The notes: a model not told the origin generated them from the letters alone. A DNA stretch of 64,000 bases from [Clostridium] scindens (GCF_019597925.1 NZ_CP080442.1:227001-291000); one strand, 5' to 3'; positions 1-9,077 are shown, numbered from the stretch's first letter. Numbers and translations: made by a program.

Positions 1-867
1 AGAGATAATCGAGTGAAGACGATCCATGCATCGCTTGCGATAGAAAATAATTCATTATCATTAGAGCAGGTAACGGATATAATTAATGGAAAACGGATTC
101 TGGGAGCGCCAGATGAAATCTGCGAAGTAAAAAATGCATTTGAAGTTTATGAACATTTGCTGGAAATGAACCCTTATTCCAGAAAAGATATGCTCAAGGC
201 ACATAAAATGTTAATGCATGATTTAACCAAAGAGGCAGGTGCCTTTAGACAGGGAGGCGTTGGAGTGTTTGCTGGCAAGAGATTAGTACACATGGCCCCT
301 CCGGCAGAAAGAGTTCCGCAGTTAGTGAAAGAGTTGATGGATTGGGTGAAGAAAGATCCGGCCCATCCGCTGATAAAGAGCAGTGTATTTCACTATGAAT
401 TTGAATTTATTCATCCATTTGCGGATGGAAACGGGAGAATGGGGCGTATGTGGCAGACACTTCTTCTGTATCAGTGGAAGCCTATTTTTGGATGGCTTCC
501 AATAGAAACCTTGATCAGAGAGAGGCAGGAGGAATACTATAGAGTTTTGGGCGAGGCTGATCATAAGGCTGATTCCAGGGTGTTTATAGAGTTCCTGCTC
601 CAGGCAATTTATGATACGCTTGTAGAGGTCGAGAGCACCGAACAAGTGAGGGTACAAGTGAGCGAACAAGTCCAACGCTTATTGGACGCTTTGGAAAATG
701 ATACCTTAACAACAAAAGAGTTGATGGATAGACTGGGGTTAAAGCATAGGCCGACCTTTCGAAAGAACTATCTTTTACCATCAATGAAACTTGGATTAGT
801 TGAAATGACAATTCCGGACAAGCCAAACAGCAGCAGGCAGAAATATAGAAAGAAGGCAGTTATATGA
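1..867 (+). CDS. Fic family protein (5' end outside window)
   Basis: Fic-fold enzymes transfer AMP or other nucleotide-derived groups onto target proteins. The core motif HPFADGNGRMGR is visible, its His codon at 412-414, and matches the family pattern HxFx(D/E)GNGRxxR. Near the start, S-L-A-I-E-N fits the inhibitory (S/T)xxxE(G/N) helix, which would hold the enzyme self-inhibited. The last ~70 residues look like a winged-helix DNA-binding domain (TTKELMDRLGLKHRPTFRK), common in Fic proteins of this class. The frame stays open to base 1, so GTG at 13 is probably internal and the N-terminus lies upstream. The gene overlaps the next one by 4 bases (ATGA). The target is unknown. Confidence 0.9.
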   Translation, partial: RDNRVKTIHASLAIENNSLSLEQVTDIINGKRILGAPDEICEVKNAFEVYEHLLEMNPYSRKDMLKAHKMLMHDLTKEAGAFRQGGVGVFAGKRLVHMAPPAERVPQLVKELMDWVKKDPAHPLIKSSVFHYEFEFIHPFADGNGRMGRMWQTLLLYQWKPIFGWLPIETLIRERQEEYYRVLGEADHKADSRVFIEFLLQAIYDTLVEVESTEQVRVQVSEQVQRLLDALENDTLTTKELMDRLGLKHRPTFRKNYLLPSMKLGLVEMTIPDKPNSSRQKYRKKAVI

Positions 868-1934
868 CAGAGATTCAGAAGCATAGGGCCGACGAGATGA
901 CGCCCGTAGAAAGAAAAAAAGCAATCGAGGAGGGGAAATCCTACGACCGCGTGCCCTGCGTCCCTTTCATGGGAGAACTGAAGGGAGCGCTTAGCGGCAT
1001 CAGCGTGTGGGATCTGTCCCATGACCCGGAGAAGATGGCGGAGGCGGAGATCATTCCTTTCAACCGCTATGGATATGACCGGATGGATATCGGGCCTAAT
1101 TCCAGAGGGATCACAGAGGCTCTGGGCGGCAAGGTGATCTATCCCGAGAAGGGAGTTCCCTATATGGATGCGCCGCTCATCCAGGATTATGGAAGGCTCG
1201 ACTCTATGGAACCAGTAGATGCCCGGACGAATGCCAGAATCCGGGACTTTGCCCGGACGGCGCAGATTCTTGCAGATAAGGCGCTTCCCATCGTCCCTGT
1301 GGAAATGAGCATCGGCGGCCCGCTTACGATTGCATCCAACCTGCGGGGCGTGGAGCGGCTGCTGCGGGACTTAAGGAAGTGCCCGGACGACGCGCTGAGG
1401 CTGATTAGGCTGGTTGCGGACAGCGAGAGAAGCTGTATCGATCTGGCGGCGCAGTACGGCATGGGGATTGCCATGGCTGACCCGGTGGCGAACCCCGCCC
1501 TTATCGGCCCTAAGATGTATGAGCGGTTCGTATATCCATTTACGAAGGAACTGACGGATTACGCGTATGAAAAGACCGGGAAGAAGGTATCGCTGCACAT
1601 GTGCGGGCAGACGGAGCGGATTTGGGACTATTTTAAAAAATATGAACTGAATGAGGTAAGTCTTGATAATATCGTTGATCTTGAAAAGGCGGCGCAGGAA
1701 TTAGGCCCGCATATCCCAATCGCAGGAAATGTAGACCCGGTGGAGATCATCTTGAACGGAACTAAGGAAGAGATTACGCAGGCGGTCAGATCCTGCATCA
1801 GCGCTGGCCTTAAATCCCGGAAGGGGTATGTTCTGGCATCAGGCTGTGATATTCCAGAGACCACCAGGCCGGAGCAGATTGACAGTTTCATGGAGGCGGC
1901 GAGAGCATATTTTCGCAGGAAGGAAGCGCGATGA
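864..1934 (+). CDS. Uroporphyrinogen decarboxylase-family methyltransferase
   Basis: A 356-residue URO-D-fold (TIM barrel) protein of the MtaA/CmuA type, the zinc enzymes that move methyl groups between corrinoid proteins and coenzymes. Likely zinc ligands are visible: H245-M-C247-G and C328 in ASGCDIP, the His-X-Cys...Cys pattern of the methyltransferase branch. This argues against true haem-pathway HemE, and no haem genes are nearby. It overlaps the Fic gene by ATGA and the downstream Crp/Fnr regulator by 4 bases, so the three genes are probably co-transcribed. No corrinoid protein or substrate-specific methyltransferase is adjacent, so its methyl donor cannot be named. Confidence 0.82.
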   Translation: MTEIQKHRADEMTPVERKKAIEEGKSYDRVPCVPFMGELKGALSGISVWDLSHDPEKMAEAEIIPFNRYGYDRMDIGPNSRGITEALGGKVIYPEKGVPYMDAPLIQDYGRLDSMEPVDARTNARIRDFARTAQILADKALPIVPVEMSIGGPLTIASNLRGVERLLRDLRKCPDDALRLIRLVADSERSCIDLAAQYGMGIAMADPVANPALIGPKMYERFVYPFTKELTDYAYEKTGKKVSLHMCGQTERIWDYFKKYELNEVSLDNIVDLEKAAQELGPHIPIAGNVDPVEIILNGTKEEITQAVRSCISAGLKSRKGYVLASGCDIPETTRPEQIDSFMEAARAYFRRKEAR

Positions 1935-2605
1935 TTTCTAGTTTGAAAGACAGCCCCTTATTCCGTGGCATGACGGGGGAGGATATCGAATGCTGCTTGA
2001 AGTGCAGCCATGCGCAGTCAGTCAGGTATGACAAGGATGAGATGATCTTCTGCCAGGGCGATGCTCCGGAAAAACTCTCGGTGCTTATAGATGGAGCGGT
2101 GGCAGTATGTAACGATTCCACGGATGGGAGGCGGAGCATTGTGGCATCCATTGAAAAGCCCGGGGAATTATTCGGAGAGGTCTTTGTATTCCTGGGCCAA
2201 AAGGAGTATGAGCACTATGCCCAGGCGGCGGTTCCCTCAAGAATCCTTCATATCCCCAGGGAGTATTTCTACTCTACCTGTGGGAAAGCCTGCGTCTATC
2301 ATGCGAAATTAATTGCCAATATGCTGGCGATCTTCGCGCAGAAGGCATACTATCTGAATCAGAAGATACAGATTATCTCCTGCGCGACGCTTCGGCAGAA
2401 GATTGCGAAGATTCTGCTGGAGTATGGCAAGGCAGGCGAAAGTCCGGCCATTACCATGAACCGGGAAGAGATGGCGGACTTCCTGAATGTAGCCCGTCCG
2501 TCACTGTCCAGAGAGTTGATGAGGATGCAGGAGGAAGGACTTGTCAAGGTGACAAAGAGAGGCATCTTTGTCCCAGATTCGTTGGCATTGCGGAAAATTT
2601 TATGA
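1931..2605 (+). CDS. Crp/Fnr family transcriptional regulator
   Basis: A 224-residue regulator with an N-terminal cyclic-nucleotide-binding-like beta-roll (about residues 10-120), a long dimerisation helix, and a C-terminal HTH_Crp domain (NREEMADFLNVARPSLSRE). It sits directly upstream of hcp, with a perfect palindrome between the two genes. This is the arrangement known for HcpR-type regulators, which sense nitrosative stress. A Cys pair lies near the N-terminus (ECCLKC), but the four-Cys FNR iron-sulfur signature is not obvious. Inference: it activates hcp. A general role unrelated to nitric oxide cannot be excluded. Confidence 0.85.
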   Translation: MISSLKDSPLFRGMTGEDIECCLKCSHAQSVRYDKDEMIFCQGDAPEKLSVLIDGAVAVCNDSTDGRRSIVASIEKPGELFGEVFVFLGQKEYEHYAQAAVPSRILHIPREYFYSTCGKACVYHAKLIANMLAIFAQKAYYLNQKIQIISCATLRQKIAKILLEYGKAGESPAITMNREEMADFLNVARPSLSRELMRMQEEGLVKVTKRGIFVPDSLALRKIL

Positions 2606-2612
2606 TTTTGCG

Positions 2613-2634
2613 ATCCGTAACATATGTTACGGAT
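2613..2634. promoter_or_regulatory. Perfect 22-bp palindrome, putative Crp/Fnr-type operator of hcp
   Basis: The left half ATCCGTAACAT is followed by its exact reverse complement. The core GTAAC-N4-GTTAC has CRP/FNR spacing. The centre (2623.5) lies 41.5 bases upstream of a start near 2665, with a -10-like TAGCAT at 2653-2658 and no good -35 at the matching spacing: the geometry of class II activation. The palindrome is followed by seven T, so it may also terminate the regulator transcript. Confidence 0.6.
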
Positions 2635-2707
2635 TTTTTTTGACATTATTGGTAGCATTAGGACATCAAAGCAAACCAGCCATTCAAAAATCAAGGAGGA
2701 AATTACT

Positions 2708-4354
2708 ATGGAGAATAAAATGTTCTGTTACCAATGTCAGGAAACCGCAGGCTGTGCGGGCTGCACGCAGATAGGGGTCTGCGGCAAGAAGCCGGAGACT
2801 GCAGCCATGCAGGATCTGCTGGTCTACTTGACGAAGGGGCTGTCGGCAATTACGACGCAATTAAGAGCCGAAGGCAAGGAAGTGCCTGCGGATGTAAACC
2901 ATCTGATTACTTTGAATCTGTTCATTACCATCACCAATGCCAACTTTGACGAGGAGGCAATTGTGGAACGTATCGATAGGACCCTGGCAAAGAAACGGGA
3001 TCTGCTGGCGCTTACAGGCAGTAAAGACTCGCTGCCAGAGGCAGCCCGATGGGACTGCAAGGGACGTGAAGGCTATATGGGCAAGGCAGTCCAGGTAGGG
3101 GTATTGTCTACGAAGGATGAAGATATCCGCAGCTTGCGGGAACTGATTACCTATGGATTAAAGGGGCTATCCGCCTACAGCAAGCATGCCAATGCACTGC
3201 TTGAAGAAGATGAGGAGGTGGACGCATTTCTCCAAAGCGCCCTGGCTAAGACGCAAGACGACAGGCTGGGCGTAGAGGAACTAGTGGCGCTTGCGCTGGA
3301 AACCGGGAAATACGGAGTCAGCGGCATGGCGCTTCTGGATAAGGCCAACACATCGGCCTATGGAAACCCAGAGATGACCAAGGTAAATATCGGCGTCGGT
3401 ACCAGACCCGCAATCCTGGTGTCCGGCCATGACCTTAGAGACCTGGAGATGCTGCTTGAGCAGACGAAAGGGACAGGGATTGATGTCTATACCCATTCTG
3501 AGATGCTGCCGGCCCACTATTATCCGGCCTTTAAGAAATATTCCCACTTTGTAGGCAACTATGGAAATGCATGGTGGAAGCAGAAGGAAGAATTTGAAAG
3601 TTTCAACGGGCCCATCCTGATGACCACCAACTGTATCGTTCCGCCGAAAGACAGTTATAAGGACCGCCTGTATACCACCGGCGCTGCAGGTTATCCCGGC
3701 TGCACGCACATTCCGGGAAAGATTGGAGAGGAAAAGGACTTTTCTCAGATCATCGCCCATGCCCGGACGTGCCAGCCTCCGGTAGAACTGGAACGCGGAG
3801 AGATTATCGGCGGATTTGCCCACAATCAGGTGCTGGCTCTGGCGGATACGGTAGTGGAGGCAGTCAAGTCAGGCGCGATCAAAAAGTTTGTCGTGATGGC
3901 AGGATGCGACGGCCGGGCCAAGTCCCGCAACTATTACACGGATTTTGCGAAAGCGCTGCCAAACGATACGGTAATCCTCACGGCCGGATGTGCAAAGTAT
4001 AAGTATAATAAGCTGGATCTGGGCGATATCGGGGGGATTCCACGAGTGCTGGATGCAGGGCAGTGCAACGATTCCTATTCTCTGGCGGTGATCGCCCTCA
4101 AGCTCAAAGAGGTCTTCGGCCTGGATGATATCAACGATCTGCCGATTATTTACAATATTGCCTGGTACGAGCAGAAGGCGGTCATCGTCCTGCTGGCTCT
4201 GCTTTACCTGGGTGTCAAGAACATCCATCTTGGGCCTACGCTTCCCGCGTTTTTATCTGAGAATGTGGCAAAGGTACTGGTAGAGAACTTTAACATCGCA
4301 GGGATAGGAACTGTGGAAGAAGATATGCAGCTTTTCTTTGGAGAGGAACGTTAG
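2708..4354 (+). CDS. hcp: Hydroxylamine reductase / hybrid cluster protein
   Basis: A 548-residue cytoplasmic iron-sulfur protein reported to reduce hydroxylamine and nitric oxide. The N-terminal ligands of the simple cubane cluster are C7, C10, C19 and C25 (MFCYQCQETAGCAGCT..GVCGK). Typical hybrid-cluster segments follow, including MAGCDGRAKSRNYY, TAGCAKYKYN, GQCNDSYS and IAWYEQKAV. The chosen start is ATG 2708, preceded by AAGGAGGA; the frame is open further upstream, but that part overlaps the operator region. It is probably induced by the Crp/Fnr regulator just upstream. A dedicated reductase partner (Hcr) is not adjacent. Confidence 0.96.
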   Translation: MENKMFCYQCQETAGCAGCTQIGVCGKKPETAAMQDLLVYLTKGLSAITTQLRAEGKEVPADVNHLITLNLFITITNANFDEEAIVERIDRTLAKKRDLLALTGSKDSLPEAARWDCKGREGYMGKAVQVGVLSTKDEDIRSLRELITYGLKGLSAYSKHANALLEEDEEVDAFLQSALAKTQDDRLGVEELVALALETGKYGVSGMALLDKANTSAYGNPEMTKVNIGVGTRPAILVSGHDLRDLEMLLEQTKGTGIDVYTHSEMLPAHYYPAFKKYSHFVGNYGNAWWKQKEEFESFNGPILMTTNCIVPPKDSYKDRLYTTGAAGYPGCTHIPGKIGEEKDFSQIIAHARTCQPPVELERGEIIGGFAHNQVLALADTVVEAVKSGAIKKFVVMAGCDGRAKSRNYYTDFAKALPNDTVILTAGCAKYKYNKLDLGDIGGIPRVLDAGQCNDSYSLAVIALKLKEVFGLDDINDLPIIYNIAWYEQKAVIVLLALLYLGVKNIHLGPTLPAFLSENVAKVLVENFNIAGIGTVEEDMQLFFGEER

Positions 4355-4470
4355 AAAAAGCCTGGATAGAACAGGTTCGTAATTATAGAAACAATCAATA
4401 AGTACGATTATTTATAGCAGTTAGCAATTTGTGCGCGGCAGCATGCCAATGGTAGAATGTTCTTGAACAG

Positions 4471-4476
4471 TATAAT
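4471..4476 (+). promoter_or_regulatory. Putative -10 element for the first sugar importer
   Basis: A perfect TATAAT lies 27 bases before the importer start. No consensus -35 hexamer is found 16-18 bases upstream, which suggests activator-dependent or weak basal transcription. The 148-base gap after hcp holds no gene. Confidence 0.4.
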
Positions 4477-4502
4477 AAAATGATAGGGAGAGGACGAAAG
4501 AT

Positions 4503-5804
4503 ATGAAAAAGAAAGTCATTAGCATGCTGCTGGTTTCCGCCATGGCCATGACATTGATCGCCGGCTGCGGGAATAACGGGGCGGATGAAAAGAAGTCCGA
4601 GGGAGACGGAAAGACGCTGGAGGTGTGGGTCGCTCCGCTGGACGACGACACGGTGAACAACTGGAAGCCCCTTCTTAAGGATTGGGAGAAGGAGAACGAC
4701 TGCACGGTTAACGTAAAAGTAGTGCCCTGGGACAGTTATGAGGAGACATATACGACAGCGCTTAACTCAGGCGAAGGACCGGACGTGGGATATATGTATA
4801 ATGAGATGTTCCCGTCATATATCGATTCCGGAGCGGTTGTTGATATGTCAGAATATGTTACCGATGAGGACAAAGAAGAGTATAAATATCTGGAAAACGG
4901 ATATATGATGGATGGACAGTATGGCTGGCCGCTCGTGACGGGAGTGCCTTTCGTGCTGTACTATAATGAAGACATTCTGGCAGACCTGGGAGAGACAGCT
5001 CCCGAGACTTGGGATGATTTCGTAAGAATCTGCAAAGCGGCAACCAAGGATACGGATGGCGACGGCAAGATTGACCAGTACGGCTATGCAGCTGGAATGA
5101 GCACCAGCGATGTGGGAGCCATGCAGGTGCTGAACGCATACTATTACAGTGCGCTGTGGCAAAACGGCGGACAAGTCTATAAGGATGACCTGAAGTCCGT
5201 AGCTTTTGCTGATGAAGCCGGAACGGAGGCATTGACATGGATCAAGGCTCTGACCCAGTATATGAATCCTGATTTCATGTCCCAGTCATGGTCAGAGGCA
5301 TTTGCCAATGTGTTTGGAGAAGGCAAGGCGGCATTCGGCGTATACCGCTCATCCCAGACGGATGAAACCATGTTTGCCGAGACATATCCTGACCTGAAAT
5401 GGGACTATGTGACTTCCCTTAAGAATGTGGACTATGGAACATTCGGAGCAACCGACTGCCTGACGCTGATGTCCGCGGCAGATGATAAAGACCTTGCAAT
5501 GGATTTCATCAAATACGTGACGGGTGCTGAATTCATGAAGCAGTACCATGCAAAATGCCCCGGCGCGGCACTTACCGTCAGCGAGCCATATGTAGGCGAC
5601 GAGAAGATGGAGCGTATCTATACAGAGGACATTGATAAATGGCATGGCCTTCAGGTAGGCCCCTGCGGAGTGGACATCTTAACGCAGCTTTCCGCTGACT
5701 TCCAGGGCGTGATGACGGACGAGATGACGGTGGAAGAGGCACTGAAGGAGGCCGAAGATTACGCAAACGGCCTGCTGGATGATTACTGGGCAGATAAAGA
5801 ATAA
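4503..5804 (+). CDS. Carbohydrate ABC transporter substrate-binding lipoprotein
   Basis: A 433-residue type-1 extracellular solute-binding protein. It starts with a lipoprotein signal (MKKKVISMLLV... with lipobox LIAGC), so it is anchored outside the membrane. The mature chain has the usual SBP pattern of acidic surface, a GPDVGYMYNEMFPSYIDSG hinge region and aromatic sugar contacts. The RBS is GGGAGAGGACGAAAG. It is the first gene of an importer with two permeases downstream. No ATPase gene is linked, as is common in Firmicutes where a shared MsmX-type ATPase is used. The sugar is not predictable from the window. Confidence 0.92.
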   Translation: MKKKVISMLLVSAMAMTLIAGCGNNGADEKKSEGDGKTLEVWVAPLDDDTVNNWKPLLKDWEKENDCTVNVKVVPWDSYEETYTTALNSGEGPDVGYMYNEMFPSYIDSGAVVDMSEYVTDEDKEEYKYLENGYMMDGQYGWPLVTGVPFVLYYNEDILADLGETAPETWDDFVRICKAATKDTDGDGKIDQYGYAAGMSTSDVGAMQVLNAYYYSALWQNGGQVYKDDLKSVAFADEAGTEALTWIKALTQYMNPDFMSQSWSEAFANVFGEGKAAFGVYRSSQTDETMFAETYPDLKWDYVTSLKNVDYGTFGATDCLTLMSAADDKDLAMDFIKYVTGAEFMKQYHAKCPGAALTVSEPYVGDEKMERIYTEDIDKWHGLQVGPCGVDILTQLSADFQGVMTDEMTVEEALKEAEDYANGLLDDYWADKE

Positions 5805-5816
5805 TCAATGAGATAC

Positions 5817-5850
5817 AAAAAATGTCCGCTTTTATTGCGGGCATTTTTTT
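5817..5850 (+). terminator. Attenuating hairpin between binding protein and permeases
   Basis: A stem of AAAAAATGtCCGC against GCGGgCATTTTTT ends in seven T, 13 bases after the binding-protein stop and just before the permease RBS. It probably stops most transcripts, so the binding protein is made in excess over the permeases. Confidence 0.8.
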
Positions 5851-5862
5851 GAGAGGAACGGT

Positions 5863-6750
5863 ATGGAAAAGAGAAAGACAGGAATCAAAAACATAGCGCC
5901 ATATGCTTATATTACGCCAATCACCCTGATCCTTGTGACATTTGTAATTGGCTCCGTCATCATATCCGTCGTGCTTGGGTTTACCAAATATAATATTATG
6001 ACGGAGCCGGTTTTTTCGGGACTTGACAATTATAAAAGGCTGCTTACTGACAGCAAGTTTATTAAGGCGCTGAAAAATACGCTGGAACTGATCGTCATCA
6101 TTGTTCCGCTGCAGACGGTGTCGGGCATCCTGGTATCTTCCTTCCTGGTGGCAAACCGCAAGAAGGTGCTTGGGAAGCTTGCCAATTGCATCGTGTTTAT
6201 TCCGGTGCTCTGCGCGGATGCGGTGGCCGGAGTCGTATGGAGGGAATTTCTCAATGGAAAACTTCCGGTGGTGGAACACTTCTTTGGATTATTCGGGATA
6301 GAGCCATCCATGCTCCTGGGCGATGCCAAAAAGGCGCTGATCGTCGTGGGGCTTGTGGCAGTCTGGAAGTATATGGGTTATTACGTGGTCATCTATTCTT
6401 CCGGCCTGCTATCCATATCCGATACCTATTATGAGGCGGCAAAGGTAGATGGGGCGGGCAGGATCCGCTGCTTTTTCAGCATCACGCTTCCAATGTTGAA
6501 GCCGACCATAATACTGGCTGTGTTCTTATCCCTCACCAATTCTCTGCGCTGCTTTGATCTGATCTTCAACCTGACAGGAGGAGGACCTAATAATGCCACG
6601 ACAACGCTGGTGCTGTATGCATACTCCTCCTGCTTTGGAAGCAGCAAGGCAGGCTATGCCATGGCAATATCCAACATGCTCTTTCTCGTGGTGCTCTTGA
6701 TCGCATTGATGCAGAGAACGTTGATGAGAAGAGATGTCTCGGAACTATAG
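5863..6750 (+). CDS. Sugar ABC transporter permease, MalF type
   Basis: A 295-residue membrane protein with six hydrophobic segments; the first is TPITLILVTFVIGSVIISVVLG. The EAA loop that docks the ATPase is EAAKVDGAGRIRCFFSITLP, around residues 190-210. It forms the membrane channel with the next gene, 9 bases away. ATG 5863 is preceded by GAGAGGAACGGT. Confidence 0.92.
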   Translation: MEKRKTGIKNIAPYAYITPITLILVTFVIGSVIISVVLGFTKYNIMTEPVFSGLDNYKRLLTDSKFIKALKNTLELIVIIVPLQTVSGILVSSFLVANRKKVLGKLANCIVFIPVLCADAVAGVVWREFLNGKLPVVEHFFGLFGIEPSMLLGDAKKALIVVGLVAVWKYMGYYVVIYSSGLLSISDTYYEAAKVDGAGRIRCFFSITLPMLKPTIILAVFLSLTNSLRCFDLIFNLTGGGPNNATTTLVLYAYSSCFGSSKAGYAMAISNMLFLVVLLIALMQRTLMRRDVSEL

Positions 6751-6759
6751 GGAGGGAAT

Positions 6760-7581
6760 ATGAAAGCAGTAGCAAAAGGTTTAAGAAATGGAATAGATTC
6801 CATATTGCTGATTGGAATTATCGTGGTGAATGTGGTGCCTTTCGTGTACATGTTCATGATGTCATTCAAGTCAACGATCAATGCACGCGACTTTGATTTT
6901 TCGCTGGATAAGCTTTCTTTCGTCCAGTACCAGAAGATATTCGCGATGGACAACTTTGAACGGTATATCTTCAACAGCGTCTTTGTGGCAGTGGCCGGGG
7001 TGATATTGACGGTGACGGTGTGCTCCTTGGCGGGCTATGCATTTGCGAAAATGAATTTTAGGGGAAATGACCGGCTGTTCCTCTTCCTGATACTGACCAT
7101 GATCGTGCCGTCGGAGGTGATAATCGTGCCCCTGTTCCTGATTACAAAGAGCCTGGGGTGGCTGAATACATTTCGGGCCCTGATTCTGCCTCTTCCCACG
7201 GCATTTGGCATATTTATCATGCGACAGGCAATACTGGATGTGCCGCAGGACTTGATCAATGCGGCGAAGATTGACGGCTGCGGAAATATCAGGACATTTT
7301 TTAAGGTGGTGCTGCCGATGGTAAAATCATCCGTGCTGGCATTGTCTATATTTACCTTTGTGGGCGCATGGAACAACTTTATCTGGCCCCTGGTGGCGTG
7401 TACCAAGCAGGAGATGAAGACCCTGCCTCTGGCGCTGAGTCTTATGAAGACCCAGTTCAATACGGACGTAGGGCTTACGATGGCCTGCGCTGTGGTGAAT
7501 TTCCTGCCGCCCTTTATCTTCTACATTTTTATGCAGAGTAAGTTCAAGGAAGGCATTGCGCTCAGCGGCATAAAGGGATAA
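6760..7581 (+). CDS. Sugar ABC transporter permease, MalG type
   Basis: A 273-residue inner-membrane permease with six predicted transmembrane helices and the EAA motif NAAKIDGCGNIRTFFKVVLP. The C-terminus KFKEGIALSGIKG is the standard ending of MalG-like permeases, which shows the gene is complete. It follows its partner permease with a GGAGGG RBS. Confidence 0.93.
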   Translation: MKAVAKGLRNGIDSILLIGIIVVNVVPFVYMFMMSFKSTINARDFDFSLDKLSFVQYQKIFAMDNFERYIFNSVFVAVAGVILTVTVCSLAGYAFAKMNFRGNDRLFLFLILTMIVPSEVIIVPLFLITKSLGWLNTFRALILPLPTAFGIFIMRQAILDVPQDLINAAKIDGCGNIRTFFKVVLPMVKSSVLALSIFTFVGAWNNFIWPLVACTKQEMKTLPLALSLMKTQFNTDVGLTMACAVVNFLPPFIFYIFMQSKFKEGIALSGIKG

Positions 7582-7590
7582 AGTAGAAGT

Positions 7591-8169
7591 ATGTCAAAGA
7601 TTATATACGTAAACGATATTCCGATAACAATTGAATACAGGAAAGTAAAGAATATCAATCTCTATATCAAGCCGCCGGATGCGCATGTGCTGATCACCGC
7701 GCCGCGACAGGCAGCGGAAAGCAGAATCCGCGAATTTGCCGAAGGCAGGGCGCAGTGGATTGAAAAGAGCAGGAAGCGTATGCTGGATTCCAGAGAGAAG
7801 ATGGCGGACGAACTATCCGGAGCCATCACGAAGGAGCAGATGGAGAGGATTACGGAAATGGTGGAAGCGTATGCACGCAAGTGGGAGCCGGTGATGGGCG
7901 TGCACGCTACCCACTGGACCTTCCGGTATATGAAGACCCGGTGGGGCAGCTGCACGGTGAATACCGGGCGTATCCGAATTAACACGAGGCTTGCCTACTA
8001 CCCGGACGAATGCCTGGAGTATATCGTGGTGCATGAACTGTGCCATCTGATAGAGCCAAGCCATAACAAGAGATTCCATGCATATATGACAAAGTATCTT
8101 CCAGACTGGAAGGAAAGAAGGAAGAAGCTTTGTGAAAAAGGAAGTGGGCAGGGACGGTCCTGGAACTGA
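7591..8169 (+). CDS. YgjP-like zinc metallopeptidase domain protein (DUF45)
   Basis: A 192-residue protein of the YgjP/WLM (SprT-like) group. The zincin motif is H148-E-L-C-H152 followed by EPSHNKRFHAYM, and the upstream TRWGSCTVNTGRIRIN segment is the family hallmark. It follows the permease by 9 bases and may ride on that operon, but a functional link is not evident. Its last residues (GSGQGRSWN) are encoded inside a bidirectional hairpin and overlap the convergent gene by 172 bases. The physiological substrate is unknown. Confidence 0.85.
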   Translation: MSKIIYVNDIPITIEYRKVKNINLYIKPPDAHVLITAPRQAAESRIREFAEGRAQWIEKSRKRMLDSREKMADELSGAITKEQMERITEMVEAYARKWEPVMGVHATHWTFRYMKTRWGSCTVNTGRIRINTRLAYYPDECLEYIVVHELCHLIEPSHNKRFHAYMTKYLPDWKERRKKLCEKGSGQGRSWN

Positions 8170-8966
8170 AGGGACAGCCCCACGCCCACTTCTTTTATTT
8201 CCATATGCTTCATCATCTCTGCCTTGGCTCTTAAGGAGACGCAGTGGCAGGGATACATAGATTCTACAGAGGACGATTCTAAGAAGTCTATCGTCTTATA
8301 AAGACGCGCATCTGCGTCAAATAAATGAAATCCCCCGATAATGCCGGCGATCCGGCTGCAGCCAAATACTTGCCTCGCATATTCTACGATGTTGCAGATG
8401 CCGCTGTGAGAGCATCCGGTGATGATGAAAAGCCCTTTCCCGGTCCGGCATACGACGGCAGAGTCATCCAGGACGCGATCCGGCACTTCTTTCCCGTCCA
8501 AGAGAACGGTTCCGGTGCCGGGACGTTCTTCAAACGGGTTCGAAGATGGAATCTCGCCTAAAAAGCAGCAGTTTTCAGATATGTAGCAAGGCGTCCGGGA
8601 AGGCTGATACAGGCAGAGTTTGGCAATCTCTTCTTCGGAGAAGGGCGAGCCGATGTAGCGGCCCTGCTCCCACCTGGGCGCAAAGCAGCCCGGGTGCGCG
8701 ACCAGCGTCGCGTTTGGCAGGCTGAACTGGCTAAACAGGTATTTCAGCCCTTTGCTGTGGTCATCGTGGCCATGGGACAGTACAATATGCGTGATCTTTT
8801 TCAAATCCACTCCCAACGAGTGCGCGTTTCGAATCATAATATCGGAGTATCCGGCATCGAATAGGATCTTCTTATCATCAATCTCCACATAATAGCTGAC
8901 GCCTGGCTCTCCCAGGTAATAATGGTCAATGTAGGTGTTATTGTCTACCAGAACTTGCAATTTCAT
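7998..8966 (-). CDS. Metallo-beta-lactamase-fold hydrolase with odd C-terminal tail
   Basis: A 322-residue MBL-fold protein. The metal motif is H65-G-H67-D-D69-H70 (LSHGHDDHSKG), with GCSHSGICNIVEY and a late CHC segment, which places it in the group near MJ0936/7,8-dihydropterin-6-methyl-(beta-D-ribofuranosyl)-aminobenzene-5'-phosphate synthase-like hydrolases (COG1237). The family fold normally ends near VGVGLSLQF. Here the frame runs on for 54 residues, antisense to the active-site part of the YgjP gene. The added tail is aromatic-rich and unlike the core, so the ancestral stop was probably lost. The RBS is AGGGGGAATTCGTT before the ATG. Confidence 0.85.
   Translation of the reverse strand: MKLQVLVDNNTYIDHYYLGEPGVSYYVEIDDKKILFDAGYSDIMIRNAHSLGVDLKKITHIVLSHGHDDHSKGLKYLFSQFSLPNATLVAHPGCFAPRWEQGRYIGSPFSEEEIAKLCLYQPSRTPCYISENCCFLGEIPSSNPFEERPGTGTVLLDGKEVPDRVLDDSAVVCRTGKGLFIITGCSHSGICNIVEYARQVFGCSRIAGIIGGFHLFDADARLYKTIDFLESSSVESMYPCHCVSLRAKAEMMKHMEIKEVGVGLSLQFQDRPCPLPFSQSFFLLSFQSGRYFVIYAWNLLLWLGSIRWHSSCTTIYSRHSSG
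8141..8192. terminator. Bidirectional hairpin inside a convergent overlap
   Basis: GAAGTGGGC at 8141-8149 pairs with GCCCACTTC at 8184-8192. It is flanked by TTTTATTT on one side and AAAAAG on the other, so it can terminate both strands. The loop holds GGGACGGTCC and GGGACAGCCCC, reminiscent of GGGAC..GTCCC intergenic repeats in clostridia. It lies within the coding ends of both neighbouring genes. Confidence 0.65.
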
Positions 8967-9077
8967 AACGAATTCCCCCTTTTCATCCGGTATCTATGCA
9001 TAAGCGCTTTATCTGTATAAAGTATATCAGATTCCAGAGGGAAAACATAGACAAAAGGAGGGATATATAGGGACATA

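Noticed and set aside
864..1934. hemE, uroporphyrinogen decarboxylase of haem synthesis
   Set aside because: The His-X-Cys and Cys zinc pattern and the context fit the corrinoid methyltransferase branch; no haem genes are nearby.
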